Shown here: positions 1 through 8,254 of the stretch, in pieces
Layout: every line of letters begins with the position of its first letter
How positions within the stretch are numbered: position 1 is the stretch's first letter
Assembly: GCA_002413455.1 (NCBI GenBank)
Contig: DHXA01000182.1
Span: forward strand, 1 to 28,596
Direction: 5' to 3'
DNA: 28,596 bases
Source: Rhodanobacter sp. UBA5168
GTDB lineage: Bacteria; Pseudomonadota; Gammaproteobacteria; Xanthomonadales; Rhodanobacteraceae
Program-made: the position numbers and the translations under genes
Notes under the pieces: model-generated
The model's input: only the letters and a program-made list of their open reading frames with translations
Told to the model about the DNA's origin: nothing
Databases searched by the model: none

Positions 1-1803
1 GGCAGCCGCCAGGAGGCCGATGCGGAAAGTTTTCGCAAGATGCTGCTGGCGATGGCGCGCGACATCCGGGTCATCCTGATCAAGCTGGCCGATCGCCTGC
101 ACAATATGCGCACGCTGGGCGCCAAGGACTCCGATTCGCGCCGCCGCATTGCGCGCGAGACGCTGGAGATCTTCGCGCCGATCGCGCAGCGCCTGGGCAT
201 GAACAAGTTCAAGGCCGAGCTGCAGGATCTGGGTTTCCGCGCGCTCTATCCGGATCGCTACCGTGTGATCAGCGAACGCATCCGTGCCGCCATCGGCAAC
301 CGCCGCGAGGCGATGGGCAAGATCGAGGCGGCATTGTCGACGCGGCTCAGCGCCGACCATCTGCAGAGCCGCGTGGTGGGCCGGATCAAGTCGCCATGGA
401 GCATCTATTCGAAGATGCGCGGCGAGCACAAGAGTTTCACCCAGCTGATGGATGTCTATGGCTTTCGTGTGGTCGTGGACAGCGCGATGAGCTGCTATAT
501 GGCGCTGGGCGTGGTGCATGCGCTGTACAAGCCGGTGGACAAGCGTTTCAAGGATTTCATCGCGATCCCCAAGGCGAACGGTTACCAGTCGCTGCATACC
601 GTGCTGCTGGGGCCGTTCGGTGCGCCGATCGAGGTACAGATCCGCACCGCCGAGATGGAATCGGTAGCCGAGAGCGGTGTTGCCGCGCACTGGGCCTACA
701 AGACGGAAAGTGGCCCGGCCAACAGTGCGCAAGCGCGTGCACGCGAGTGGTTGTCGTCGCTGGCGGACAGTTCGGCGCATACCGTCTCGTCCGCGGAATT
801 CATCGAGAACGTCAAGATCGACCTGTTTCCCGACGAGGTCTACCTGTTCACTCCGCGGGGCCACATTCTTTCGCTGCCGCGCAATGCGACCGCGCTGGAC
901 TTCGCCTACGCGGTGCATACCGATGTGGGCGATCATGCGGTGGCCGCCCGGGTCGACAAGAAACTGCTGCCGCTGCGCACCCGGCTGGAATCGGGGCAGT
1001 TGGTGGAGATCATCACCGCGCCGTCGGCCGTGCCGAATCCGGCCTGGCTTGAGGTGGTGGTCACCGGCAAGGCACGCACCGCGATCCGTCAATACCTGAA
1101 ACATCTGCAGCACGAGGATGCCGTCGACTTCGGCCATCGCATGCTCGATCGCGCACTCGACGCGCAGGGCAGCAGCCTGGACGCCATTCCGGCGGCGGTG
1201 CTGGATCGCTTCCTCGAAGCATCCAAGCTCAAGCGGATCGAGGAGCTCTTGTCCGACATTGCCCTGGGCAATCGCATGCCGGACATGGTCGCCAGCCAGC
1301 TGCTCGGCTCACGCGGCAAGCGCAGCGGCAAGGCTCCGCAGGCATCGCCGCAGGCGCCCGAGAAGATCCGCATCACCGGCGCCGAGCGCGGCGTGCTCAG
1401 TTTCGCCAACTGCTGCCATCCGCTGCCCGGCGACGACATCATCGGCTACCTGTCGTCCGGCAAGGGCATCGTGGTCCATCGCGAGGAGTGCCCGAACGTG
1501 GTGGAGCTGCGCAAGTCGCCGGAGCGATCCGTGGCGATCGAGTGGGATCGCGACGTGCAGGGCGACTATCGCGCCGAGTTGCGGATCGAGGTAATCAACC
1601 GTCCCGGCGTGCTGGCCACGGTGGCCGCCGCGATCGCTGCCGCCAACTCCAACATCGAGAACGTGGAGTACGTGGAACGTGATTCCGCCGCCGCGACCCT
1701 GCTCTTCGCGATGGAAGTGAAGAACCGCAAGCACCTCGCCGACGTGATCCGGCGCGTGCGCCGTACCGGCGTGGTCAGCGGCGCCTATCGGTATCCCCTG
1801 TAA
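1..1803 (+). CDS. spoT: SpoT, bifunctional (p)ppGpp synthetase/hydrolase (5'-truncated by window)
   Basis: This cytoplasmic stringent-response enzyme makes and degrades (p)ppGpp. Frame 1 is open from base 1, giving 600 residues; by comparison with Rel/SpoT proteins about 110 N-terminal residues lie upstream. Numbering from base 1, the end of the HD hydrolase domain is visible as KLADRLHNMRTL (29-39), the hydrolase-competent SpoT form rather than the degenerate RelA form. The synthetase domain follows with DVYGFRVVV (about 151), IPKANGYQSLHT and EVQIRT (about 212). A TGS domain starts at EVYLFTPRG (about 279), a Cys-Cys/zinc-finger-like region contains FANCCHPLPGDDIIGY (about 468), and a C-terminal ACT domain begins near 524 with EVINRPGVLA. 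The IPKANGYQSLHT segment matches SpoT better than RelA. The gene leads a co-directional set with ridA and recG; spoT and recG are also close in enterics. Confidence 0.95.
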   Translation, partial: GSRQEADAESFRKMLLAMARDIRVILIKLADRLHNMRTLGAKDSDSRRRIARETLEIFAPIAQRLGMNKFKAELQDLGFRALYPDRYRVISERIRAAIGNRREAMGKIEAALSTRLSADHLQSRVVGRIKSPWSIYSKMRGEHKSFTQLMDVYGFRVVVDSAMSCYMALGVVHALYKPVDKRFKDFIAIPKANGYQSLHTVLLGPFGAPIEVQIRTAEMESVAESGVAAHWAYKTESGPANSAQARAREWLSSLADSSAHTVSSAEFIENVKIDLFPDEVYLFTPRGHILSLPRNATALDFAYAVHTDVGDHAVAARVDKKLLPLRTRLESGQLVEIITAPSAVPNPAWLEVVVTGKARTAIRQYLKHLQHEDAVDFGHRMLDRALDAQGSSLDAIPAAVLDRFLEASKLKRIEELLSDIALGNRMPDMVASQLLGSRGKRSGKAPQASPQAPEKIRITGAERGVLSFANCCHPLPGDDIIGYLSSGKGIVVHREECPNVVELRKSPERSVAIEWDRDVQGDYRAELRIEVINRPGVLATVAAAIAAANSNIENVEYVERDSAAATLLFAMEVKNRKHLADVIRRVRRTGVVSGAYRYPL

Positions 1804-1808
1804 CTAAC

Positions 1809-1900
1809 CGGGAGCGGGAAATCGAGAATCGTTTCAAGCCTGCTTCGGACAGACTTTGCGCCACCGTGTTGAAGCGATAGTCTTCCCGATTCCCGTTCGC
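1809..1900. repeat. Degenerate GGGAAT-type inverted repeat between spoT and ridA
   Basis: The left arm contains CGGGAGCGGGAAATCGAGAATCG-like sequence near 1809-1831. The right arm, near 1882-1896, reads CTTCCCGATTCCCGT, whose complement is ACGGGAATCGGGAAG. The arms match imperfectly and resemble the better-preserved repeat between recG and the nucleoside hydrolase. I infer a decayed copy of the same intergenic repeat family. It fills most of the 109-base gap. Confidence 0.4.
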
Positions 1901-1912
1901 CAAGGAAACCCC

Positions 1913-2296
1913 ATGCCACTCACCATCATCTCGACCGATCAGGCCCCCGCCGCGATCGGGCCCTACTCGCAGGCTGTGCGCGCGGGCAGCACCGTGTATT
2001 TCTCCGGCCAGATCCCGCTGGACCCGGCCACTGGCGCGCTGGTCGACGGTGACATTGCCGCGCAAACGCGGCGTGTATTCGACAACCTCACTGCGGTGGC
2101 GCAGGCGGCCGGCGGTTCGCTGGCGCAGATCGTTCGGGTGGGCATCTACGTCACCGATCTGGCGAACTTTGCCGCGGTCAACACCGTGATGGCCGAGTAT
2201 TTTCAGCAGCCATATCCGGCGCGCTCCACCATCGAGGTGTCCGCCCTGCCGAAGGCGGCGCAGGTCGAGGTCGATGCGGTGATGGTGCTGTCGTGA
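1913..2296 (+). CDS. ridA: RidA family 2-iminobutanoate/2-iminopropanoate deaminase
   Basis: This 127-residue protein belongs to the Rid/YER057c/UK114 family. These trimeric cytoplasmic enzymes hydrolyse reactive enamine/imine intermediates released by PLP-dependent dehydratases such as threonine deaminase. Visible hallmarks are GPYSQAV (16-22), FSGQIPLDP (30-38), the arginine of [12 protein letters not shown] (R104), which in the family binds the substrate carboxylate, and the glutamate of QVEVDAV (E119). The start at 1913 is preferred over an in-frame upstream start at 1856. It has an AAGGAA Shine-Dalgarno at 1902-1907, the encoded sequence begins as family members do, and the length is typical. 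It lies between spoT and recG on the same strand, and a link between stringent response and amino-acid metabolism is plausible but not shown by sequence. Confidence 0.93.
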   Translation: MPLTIISTDQAPAAIGPYSQAVRAGSTVYFSGQIPLDPATGALVDGDIAAQTRRVFDNLTAVAQAAGGSLAQIVRVGIYVTDLANFAAVNTVMAEYFQQPYPARSTIEVSALPKAAQVEVDAVMVLS

Positions 2297-2303
2297 TGGG
2301 GAA

Positions 2304-2319
2304 GGCCTGATTCCAGGCC
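2304..2319 (+). other. Hairpin directly after ridA, no U-tract
   Basis: GGCCTG (2304-2309) and CAGGCC (2314-2319) are perfect 6-bp arms with an ATTC loop, eight bases after the ridA stop. A second small dyad, CCGAC/GTCGG (2330-2334 and 2342-2346), follows. There is no T-run, so this is not a typical intrinsic terminator. It may be an mRNA end-stabilising or processing structure. Nothing else is recognisable in the ridA-recG gap. Confidence 0.4.
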
Positions 2320-2392
2320 ACGACCCGCACCGACAATCCGCGTCGGCGTTTGGCTTACGACAGCAGGCGGTGCTCGGTTAGGCTTGCAGATC

Positions 2393-4507
2393 ATGGCTAC
2401 CCGCATCGCCCGCCCCGCTCCCGTCATCGACACCGACCCCGGCACCACGCCGGTCGGTGCGCTGGCTGGCGTTGGCCCGGCACTGGTTGCGTCACTCGCC
2501 CGGCTCGGCCTGGAGCGGGTGCAGGACCTGTGGTTCCACTTGCCCCTGCGCTATGAGGACAAGACCCGGGTCACCGCGATCGCCGACTTGCGTGTGGGTG
2601 AACGGGCGCAGGTCGAGGGTGTGGTCGAGGCGGTCGAGCGCGGTTTTCGCTATCGTCCACAGCTGAAGGTGGCGATCGGCGATGCCAGCCGGCAGACCCT
2701 GGTGCTGCGTTTTTTCCATTTCAATCGCGCGCAGGCCGAGCAATTGCTGCCGGGCACGCGACTGCTCTGCTATGGCGAAGTACGCCACGGTGCGCAGGGC
2801 CTGGAGATGGTGCATCCCAACTACCAGCGACTGAGCGGAGACGAGGCAGCCACGGTCGATGAGTTGCTGAGCCCGGTTTACCCGACCACCGAGGGCCTGG
2901 GCCCGAAGCGGCTTGCCGGCGTGATCGGCAAGGCACTGGCGTTGCTGCCGCCGGCCGAACAACTGGAACTGATCCCGCCTGAACTGTGCGCCGAGCACGG
3001 GCTCACCTCTCTGCGTGAGGCTCTCCTGTATGTGCATCGGCCGCCACCGGACGCCCATCTCGGCCAGCTGACGCTGGGCCAGCATCCGGCCCAACAGCGA
3101 TTGGCATTCGAGGAGTTGCTGACCCAGCACCTGAGCCTGAAGCGCATGCGTGCTGCCGTGCGCAGCCGGCGCGCACCCAGGCTGGGCGACGACGGTGGGC
3201 TGCGCCGGCAACTACTCGCCGGACTGCCGTTCCAGCTCACTGCGGCGCAGCACCGCGTCAGCGCCGAGATTGCCCGGGATCTGGCCAGGCCGCGGCCGAT
3301 GTTGCGGCTGGTGCAGGGCGATGTCGGCAGCGGCAAGACGGTGGTCGCGGCGCTGGCGGCGCTGATGGCGGTGGAATCGGGCCAGCAGATTGCGCTGATG
3401 GCGCCGACCGAGCTGCTGGCCGAACAGCACCTGCACAATTTCAGGCATTGGTTGCAGCCGCTGGGTGTCGAGGTGGAATGGCTGGCCGGCAAAGTGACCG
3501 GCAAGCCCCGCAAGCTGGCATTGGAGCGTGTCGCTGCCGGTGCACCAGTGGTGATCGGTACGCATGCGCTGATGCAGGAAGGGGTGACCTTCGTGCGGCT
3601 TGGTCTGGTGATCGTCGACGAACAGCACCGCTTCGGCGTGCAGCAGCGCCTGGCGCTGCGCGACAAGGGCAAGGAGGGCGAACTGGTGCCGCACCAGCTG
3701 GTGCTGACCGCCACGCCGATCCCGCGCACGCTGGCGATGAGCGCCTATGCCGATCTGGATGTGTCCTCGATTGACGAGCTGCCGCCCGGCCGCACGCCCG
3801 TGCAGACCATCGCCATATCGAATGCGCGACGGATCGAGGTGATCGCGCGCATCCATGCCGCCTGCGCCGAGGGCCGGCAGGTGTACTGGGTGTGCACGCT
3901 GATCGAGGAATCCGAACAACTGCGCGCGCAGGCTGCAGAGGTGGCGCACGGCGAACTGTCCGCCGCGCTGGCCGGTTTCAGGGTCGGTCTGATCCATGGC
4001 CGCATGAAGCCGAAGGAGAAGCAGGCAGTGATGGATGCGTTCAAGGCCGGTGAGCTGGCGGTGCTGGTCGCGACCACCGTGATCGAAGTCGGCGTGGACG
4101 TGCCGAACGCGAGCCTGATGGTGATCGAGAACAGCGAGCGTCTGGGCCTGGCCCAACTGCACCAGTTGCGCGGCCGGGTCGGGCGTGGCGCGGTGGCTTC
4201 CAATTGCGTGCTGCTGTATCAGCCACCGCTGGGCCAGCTGGCGCGTGAACGGCTGCAGGTGATGCGCGACACCAGCGACGGCTTCCGCATCGCCGAGAAG
4301 GACCTGGAGCTGCGTGGTCCGGGCGAGGTGCTGGGCACCCGCCAGACCGGCCAGCTCAGCTTCCGCATCGCCGACCTGACCCGCGACGCGCATCTGTTGC
4401 CGGCGGTGCAGCAGGTGGGGGAACACATGTTGAGGGACTATCCACGGCAGACCGGGCAGCTCATCGAACGCTGGATCGGCGGTGCCGCACGTTATGTGCA
4501 TGCGTGA
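2393..4507 (+). CDS. recG: ATP-dependent DNA helicase RecG
   Basis: RecG is a superfamily 2 double-stranded DNA translocase that regresses stalled replication forks and processes recombination and R-loop intermediates. The 704-residue product is close to the usual length of about 690. The N-terminal wedge region is recognisable (RVQDLWFHLPLRYEDKT, 42-58). Helicase motifs follow in order: Walker A GDVGSGKT (309-316), APTELLAEQH (337-346), DEQHRFG (409-415), TATPIPRTLAMS (439-450), TTVIEVGVDVPNA (561-573) and QLRGRVGRG (591-599). The C-terminal region after DLELRGPGEVLGTRQ (637-651) carries the TRG element. The ATG at 2393 was chosen over an in-frame TTG at 2384; neither has a strong Shine-Dalgarno. 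No internal disruption is seen. Confidence 0.96.
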   Translation: MATRIARPAPVIDTDPGTTPVGALAGVGPALVASLARLGLERVQDLWFHLPLRYEDKTRVTAIADLRVGERAQVEGVVEAVERGFRYRPQLKVAIGDASRQTLVLRFFHFNRAQAEQLLPGTRLLCYGEVRHGAQGLEMVHPNYQRLSGDEAATVDELLSPVYPTTEGLGPKRLAGVIGKALALLPPAEQLELIPPELCAEHGLTSLREALLYVHRPPPDAHLGQLTLGQHPAQQRLAFEELLTQHLSLKRMRAAVRSRRAPRLGDDGGLRRQLLAGLPFQLTAAQHRVSAEIARDLARPRPMLRLVQGDVGSGKTVVAALAALMAVESGQQIALMAPTELLAEQHLHNFRHWLQPLGVEVEWLAGKVTGKPRKLALERVAAGAPVVIGTHALMQEGVTFVRLGLVIVDEQHRFGVQQRLALRDKGKEGELVPHQLVLTATPIPRTLAMSAYADLDVSSIDELPPGRTPVQTIAISNARRIEVIARIHAACAEGRQVYWVCTLIEESEQLRAQAAEVAHGELSAALAGFRVGLIHGRMKPKEKQAVMDAFKAGELAVLVATTVIEVGVDVPNASLMVIENSERLGLAQLHQLRGRVGRGAVASNCVLLYQPPLGQLARERLQVMRDTSDGFRIAEKDLELRGPGEVLGTRQTGQLSFRIADLTRDAHLLPAVQQVGEHMLRDYPRQTGQLIERWIGGAARYVHA

Positions 4508-4530
4508 ATTGCCGGGAATGCGGAGTGGAA

Positions 4531-4595
4531 AATCGGGAATGGCAAAAGCGGGTATCGCGCTGCACCCCACGGCTTTCGATTCCCCATTCCCGATT
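4531..4595. repeat. GGGAATGG-type palindromic intergenic repeat
   Basis: AATCGGGAATGG (4531-4542) is repeated exactly in inverted orientation as CCATTCCCGATT (4584-4595). Inside it, AAAGC (4545-4549) can pair with GCTTT (4572-4576), extending the stem. A further GGGAATG lies at 4514-4520, and ATTCCCGATTCC overlaps the right arm. The arrangement resembles REP-like intergenic elements of small palindromic units. It occupies most of the recG to nucleoside-hydrolase gap. An in-frame extension of the hydrolase through it (from 4504) is an artefact. Confidence 0.6.
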
Positions 4596-4635
4596 CCGTC
4601 CCATACACTGGGCGATTCGACAACGACGATGCGCC

Positions 4636-5571
4636 ATGACCAGACCGCAACTGCTGATTGATACCGACCCTGGCGTCGACGATGCGCTGGCGATCCTGAT
4701 GGCGCATGCGCACGGCGACATTGCCGGACTCAGCATCGCAGCCGGCAACGTCGGCCTCGACCATACCGTGCGCAACGCGCGTACCCTGGTCGATCTGCTC
4801 GGCGTCGATATGCCGGTGTTTGCCGGTTGCGCCACGGCATTGGTGCGCGTACCGGAAGAGGATGCCGCCTTCGTACACGGGCAGGACGGTTTCGGCGATA
4901 TCGGTTTCCCCGAGCCGGCGGCGCCGCTGTCCGATGAGCCGGCCGCGCTGGCCCTGCTGCGCCTCACCCGCGAGCGGCCCGGGGAATTGACCCTGGTGGC
5001 GCTTGGCCCGCTGACGAATCTGGCTCTGGCGTTGCGGCTGGACCCGACGCTGCCGCAACGGGTGGCGCGGCTGGTAGTGATGGGCGGTGCCGTCACCGGG
5101 CACGGCAACACCGGCAAGGTGCCTGCCGAGTTCAATATCGGCTTCGATCCCGAGGCAGCGCACGTCGTGTTCGGTGCGTTTGCGTCGTTCGACCTGATCG
5201 ACTGGGAAGCCACCTTGCGGCATGCCTTCAGTGATGCCGAGTTCGACAGCTGGCTTGCGGCCGGGGATAGCCGCGCCGATTTCTTCGGGCAGATCGTGGG
5301 TGCGGCGCGTGGTTACAACGCGAAGCATGATCGCGCCGGGGTGGTCGCTGCCGATGCGTTGGCGATGGCCGTGGCGCTTGATCCGGGCATGGTCACCCGT
5401 AGCGAGACCCGCGCCGTCGCGGTGGAGCTCGATGGCCGCCTGACTCGCGGCGCCACCGTGGTCGATTGGGCCGCGCGGCTGGGTCAGCCGGCCCAGGCGA
5501 ATATCGTGCTCGAAGTGGATCAGGCCCGTTTCGCAGCGATGGTGCGGCGTGCCCTGGGCATGGAAAGCTGA
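4636..5571 (+). CDS. Inosine-uridine preferring nucleoside hydrolase family protein
   Basis: This is a 311-residue enzyme predicted to cleave the N-glycosidic bond of ribonucleosides for base salvage. The family's N-terminal calcium-binding signature is present as [13 protein letters not shown] (9-21), with further conserved elements [13 protein letters not shown] (121-133), VVMGGAV (147-153) and [11 protein letters not shown] (165-175), where N167 sits at the ribose-binding position. Near the C-terminus, AADALAM (238-244) places an aspartate at the position of the last calcium ligand. Length matches the 310-330 residue norm. Substrate preference (purine, pyrimidine or mixed) cannot be read from sequence, so no RihA/B/C symbol is given. 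The ATG at 4636 directly precedes the conserved N-terminus; the upstream in-frame extension is repeat-derived. Confidence 0.92.
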   Translation: MTRPQLLIDTDPGVDDALAILMAHAHGDIAGLSIAAGNVGLDHTVRNARTLVDLLGVDMPVFAGCATALVRVPEEDAAFVHGQDGFGDIGFPEPAAPLSDEPAALALLRLTRERPGELTLVALGPLTNLALALRLDPTLPQRVARLVVMGGAVTGHGNTGKVPAEFNIGFDPEAAHVVFGAFASFDLIDWEATLRHAFSDAEFDSWLAAGDSRADFFGQIVGAARGYNAKHDRAGVVAADALAMAVALDPGMVTRSETRAVAVELDGRLTRGATVVDWAARLGQPAQANIVLEVDQARFAAMVRRALGMES

Positions 5572-5614
5572 ACCCGCGCGCGTCGACGTTGACCCGTCGA
5601 TTAGGCAACCCGAC

Positions 5615-5644
5615 TTGCGGGGGCGGCTGATTCCTCGTTACAAT
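5615..5644 (+). promoter_or_regulatory. Putative sigma-70 promoter of rpmE2
   Basis: TTGCGG (5615-5620) and TACAAT (5639-5644) are separated by 18 bases and lie 34 bases upstream of the rpmE2 ATG. No clear Zur-type palindrome was found here, although zinc control is common for zinc-free L31 paralogues. Confidence 0.55.
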
Positions 5645-5677
5645 GCCGCTCTTTTCACCACCGCTTTAGAGCCTGCC

Positions 5678-5932
5678 ATGAAGCCTGATATCCATCCGAA
5701 CTACAACCCGGTGGTGTTCCAGGACCTGTCGTCCGACTTCGCGTTCCTGACCAAGTCGACCATGTCCAGCAAGGAAACCATCAAGTGGGAAGACGGCAGT
5801 GAGTACCCGCTGATCAAGGTGGATATCTCCAGCCATTCGCACCCGTTCTACACCGGCAAGCAGAAATCGCTGGATGTCGGCGGCCGCGTCGACAAGTTCC
5901 GCCGCCGCTATGCGGGTTCCGTCAAAGAGTAA
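5678..5932 (+). CDS. rpmE2: Ribosomal protein L31 type B (zinc-independent)
   Basis: This is an 84-residue large-subunit ribosomal protein. It begins [16 protein letters not shown], contains [14 protein letters not shown] and ends with a basic [11 protein letters not shown] segment, all characteristic of L31. It contains no cysteine, so the zinc-binding motif of type A L31 is absent, defining type B. In many bacteria type B replaces type A during zinc limitation. In some gammaproteobacteria a type B form is the ordinary copy, and the window cannot tell which applies. The ATG at 5678 follows a plausible promoter closely, and a strong terminator 50 bases after the stop makes it a single-gene unit. 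Confidence 0.95.
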   Translation: MKPDIHPNYNPVVFQDLSSDFAFLTKSTMSSKETIKWEDGSEYPLIKVDISSHSHPFYTGKQKSLDVGGRVDKFRRRYAGSVKE

Positions 5933-5981
5933 CGACGGAAGCGGCCATCGCTCCGCGGTGGTCGATCGGATCCGATTCCGG

Positions 5982-6016
5982 ACACGGGGCAAGCGCAGGC
6001 TTGCCCCGTGTTTTTT
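5982..6016 (+). terminator. Rho-independent terminator after rpmE2
   Basis: ACACGGGGCAAGC (5982-5994) pairs perfectly with GCTTGCCCCGTGT (5999-6011) around a GCAG loop, followed by a run of six T (6011-6016). Confidence 0.93.
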
Positions 6017-6042
6017 CGTGTCCGGACTTCGACCATTCGCCA

Positions 6043-6072
6043 TCGAATGCAGGCCGGGCCTTGTGCGATAAT
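6043..6072 (+). promoter_or_regulatory. Putative gltA promoter
   Basis: GATAAT (6067-6072) matches five of six -10 consensus bases. An upstream TCGAAT (6043-6048) at 18-base spacing is a weak -35. A start near 6079 would give a leader of about 125 bases before the gltA GTG. Confidence 0.42.
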
Positions 6073-6102
6073 GGTCGGTGAACTGGCGCCATGGCGTCTG
6101 TT

Positions 6103-6132
6103 GCGTCGCATGCTTTCCCCGGCATGCGATGC
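6103..6132 (+). promoter_or_regulatory. Hairpin in the gltA 5' leader
   Basis: GCGTCGCATGC (6103-6113) pairs with GCATGCGATGC (6122-6132), 11 pairs including one G-U, around an 8-base loop (6114-6121). There is no T-run after it, so it is not an intrinsic terminator. It could be a leader structure affecting mRNA stability or a protein-binding dyad; the role is unknown. Confidence 0.5.
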
Positions 6133-6191
6133 CCGCATTCCCTCACCGGACGGCGCCGTGATTGCGGTTGTCGTCGGTGGTGACCCACATG

Positions 6192-6198
6192 AAGGAGG
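6192..6198 (+). promoter_or_regulatory. Strong Shine-Dalgarno setting a GTG start for gltA
   Basis: AAGGAGG lies five bases before GTG at 6204. An in-frame ATG at 6189 overlaps this site and is therefore unlikely to be the start. Confidence 0.85.
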
Positions 6199-6203
6199 TT
6201 TTC

Positions 6204-7499
6204 GTGTCCGATCCCAAGATCGTCAAGCTGCTGGATGAATCGAGCAATCGCAGCAGTGAACTGCCACTGATCAGCGGCACGCTCGGCCCGGCGTGCATCG
6301 ACATCGGCACCCTGTACAGGGACACCGGCCACTTTACTTACGATCCCGGCTACGGCAGCACCGCCAGCACCAAGAGCGCGATCACCTATATCGATGGCGA
6401 CCAGGGCGTGCTGCTGTACCGCGGCTATCCGATCGAGCAGCTGGCGGAGAACTCCAGCTTCCTCGAAGTGGCCTACCTGCTGCTCAACGGCGAGTTGCCG
6501 AAGCCGGCCGAGTTTGCCACGTTCGAACACGACGTCTCGCATCACACGATGATGCACGAGTCGCTGAAGAACTTCTTCCAGGGCTTCCACCACGACGCGC
6601 ATCCCATGGCGATGCTGGCCGCGGCGGTCGCCTCGTTGTCGGCGTTCTACCATGACGACCTGAGCGTGGACGACCCGGCCGATCGCAAGCTCGCCGCGAT
6701 CCGCCTGATCGCCAAGATGCCGACGATCGCCGCCGCCTGCTACCGCTATTCGGTGGGCTGGCCGCTGCGTTATCCGCGCAACAACCTGGAGTACGTCGAT
6801 CGCTTCCTGCACATGATGTTCGAGGTGCCGAGCGAGCCGCTGCAGATGAACCCGGTGGCGGCCAAGGCGCTGGATCTGCTGTTCATCCTGCACGCCGATC
6901 ACGAGCAGAACGCATCCACTTCCACGGTGCGTCTGGTCGGTTCGACCGGCGCCAATCCGTATGCGTCGATTGCCGCGGGCATCACCGCATTGTGGGGGCC
7001 GGCGCACGGTGGCGCCAATGAAGCGGTGCTCAAGCAGCTGGAAGAGATCGGTACGCCGGGCAACGTCGAGTCGGCGATCCTGCGCGCCAAGGACAAGAAC
7101 GACAGCTTCCGCCTGATGGGCTTCGGCCATCGCGTGTACAAGAACTTCGATCCGCGCGCCAAGATCATTCGCGAAATGTGCCACAAGGTGCTGGCCGAGC
7201 TGGGTGTCAACGATCCGCTGCTGGAAGTGGCGATGAAGCTGGAGGAGGCGGCGCTGAAGGACGATTATTTCGTCGAGCGCAAGCTCTATCCGAACGTGGA
7301 TTTCTACTCGGGCATCATCTACAAGGCGCTGGGCATTCCCACCGAGATGTTCACCGTGATGTTCGCCATTGCGCGCACCGCTGGCTGGATCGCGCACTGG
7401 ATCGAGCAGCACGAAACACCCGGATCGCGAATCGGTCGTCCACGCCAGATCTATACCGGCTCTGACGTGCGCGACTACATGCCGACCGCGAAACGCTGA
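6204..7499 (+). CDS. gltA: Citrate synthase (type II)
   Basis: Citrate synthase condenses acetyl-CoA and oxaloacetate at the entry to the TCA cycle. The 431-residue product is the length expected of the hexameric, NADH-sensitive gammaproteobacterial form (E. coli about 427). Catalytic residues are visible: H268 in [13 protein letters not shown]309 in [14 protein letters not shown] and D366 in PNVDFYSGI. Other hallmarks are [11 protein letters not shown] (228-238) and [15 protein letters not shown] (246-260). The GTG at 6204 is chosen because an AAGGAGG site precedes it by five bases, and the resulting N-terminus fits the family. The gene has its own leader and terminator, so it is monocistronic. 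It follows rpmE2 but is insulated by that gene's terminator. Confidence 0.97.
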   Translation: MSDPKIVKLLDESSNRSSELPLISGTLGPACIDIGTLYRDTGHFTYDPGYGSTASTKSAITYIDGDQGVLLYRGYPIEQLAENSSFLEVAYLLLNGELPKPAEFATFEHDVSHHTMMHESLKNFFQGFHHDAHPMAMLAAAVASLSAFYHDDLSVDDPADRKLAAIRLIAKMPTIAAACYRYSVGWPLRYPRNNLEYVDRFLHMMFEVPSEPLQMNPVAAKALDLLFILHADHEQNASTSTVRLVGSTGANPYASIAAGITALWGPAHGGANEAVLKQLEEIGTPGNVESAILRAKDKNDSFRLMGFGHRVYKNFDPRAKIIREMCHKVLAELGVNDPLLEVAMKLEEAALKDDYFVERKLYPNVDFYSGIIYKALGIPTEMFTVMFAIARTAGWIAHWIEQHETPGSRIGRPRQIYTGSDVRDYMPTAKR

Positions 7500-7520
7500 T
7501 CACAACCTTCGCGGCATACG

Positions 7521-7553
7521 AAAAAGCCCCGGCTATTGACCGGGGCTTTTTTT
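7521..7553. terminator. Bidirectional intrinsic terminator between gltA and the minus-strand gene
   Basis: GCCCCGG (7526-7532) pairs with CCGGGGC (7540-7546) around CTATTGA. The left arm is preceded by five A (7521-7525) and the right arm is followed by seven T (7547-7553). The structure therefore works for gltA on the plus strand and plausibly for the convergent gene on the minus strand. Confidence 0.92.
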
Positions 7554-7570
7554 GCGGCGGCAATGCGGAC

Positions 7571-8242
7571 TCACCGCATCGCCGCGCCCAGTCGCTGCCC
7601 GGATGCTTCCGTGGAGTCCTCACCAAGCAGCATTTCCACCTGGGCCAGCGCGGCACGGCGCATCGGCCTGTCGTCGGTTCGATCCAGCGGAGCCTGGCGC
7701 AGCGCGTCGCGCGGCAGCACGGTGAGGTCGAACGGCAGCTCGTCGGCGGCGAACAGAAGCACCGGGTATTCGGGCTGGTCATCGCGGTTGTTACGCAGCC
7801 GCCGGACCTGCGTCTCGATCGGCACGCCGTGCTCGCGCAGATACAAGCCGACCGCTTCCGGGTCGTCGCTGAATACGTGCAGGCATACCGCCGAGTGCGC
7901 ATCGGCGGTGCCCTCGAGCACGGCGCCGACTAGCCGCGGCTCGAACGCAGCGAGGAAACGCATGGCTTCCACCGCGGCCTCGCGCCGCTGCCGCAACGAT
8001 TGCGGCTGGCTGTCGGCTAGGAACAGGCGCTGGTGTTCGCGCAGCGCCTGCTCGATCTCCAGATTGCGCGGCAACGCCTGCGCTTCGACGATGCCGAGCC
8101 GTTCGGCCGCCTTCAATTTGGCGTGATGGAAATCGCGGATGCCGTGCTCGCTCATCAGGCGGGCTGCTTCCTGGGCAATGCGCAGACGATTGCGCTGCAG
8201 CCGGTCATGTGCGTGGATGCGGTGGTGTTCGCCTCGGGACAT
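7571..8242 (-). CDS. Conserved protein of unknown function
   Basis: This 223-residue product belongs to no family I can name with certainty. The first 50 residues are basic and helical (RNRLRIAQEAARLMSEHGI, then RDFHHAKLKAAERLGI) and superficially resemble a helix-turn-helix of TetR type. The middle has LVGAVLEGTADAHSAVCLHVFSD followed by a helix and a short strand, suggesting an alpha/beta fold. There is no signal peptide or membrane segment, so it is probably cytoplasmic. The start at 8242 is supported by AAGGAG on the minus strand (8249-8254), six bases away; an upstream in-frame ATG at 8290 is not. It follows mrcA by 69 bases without a clear terminator, so co-transcription is plausible, and it ends at the terminator shared with gltA. 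Confidence 0.8.
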   Translation of the reverse strand: MSRGEHHRIHAHDRLQRNRLRIAQEAARLMSEHGIRDFHHAKLKAAERLGIVEAQALPRNLEIEQALREHQRLFLADSQPQSLRQRREAAVEAMRFLAAFEPRLVGAVLEGTADAHSAVCLHVFSDDPEAVGLYLREHGVPIETQVRRLRNNRDDQPEYPVLLFAADELPFDLTVLPRDALRQAPLDRTDDRPMRRAALAQVEMLLGEDSTEASGQRLGAAMR

Positions 8243-8248
8243 GGCTCG

Positions 8249-8254
8249 CTCCTT
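8249..8254 (-). promoter_or_regulatory. Shine-Dalgarno setting the start of the unknown minus-strand gene
   Basis: The minus strand reads AAGGAG six bases before the ATG at 8242. This selects that start over the ATG at 8290. Confidence 0.75.

Noticed and set aside
3212..4570. 452-codon open frame on the minus strand opposite recG
   Set aside because: It is antisense to conserved helicase motifs, reads through the intergenic repeat, and has no family features.
5620..5665. Zur box upstream of rpmE2
   Set aside because: GTTACAATG is present but has no inverted partner, so the palindrome expected of a Zur site is missing.
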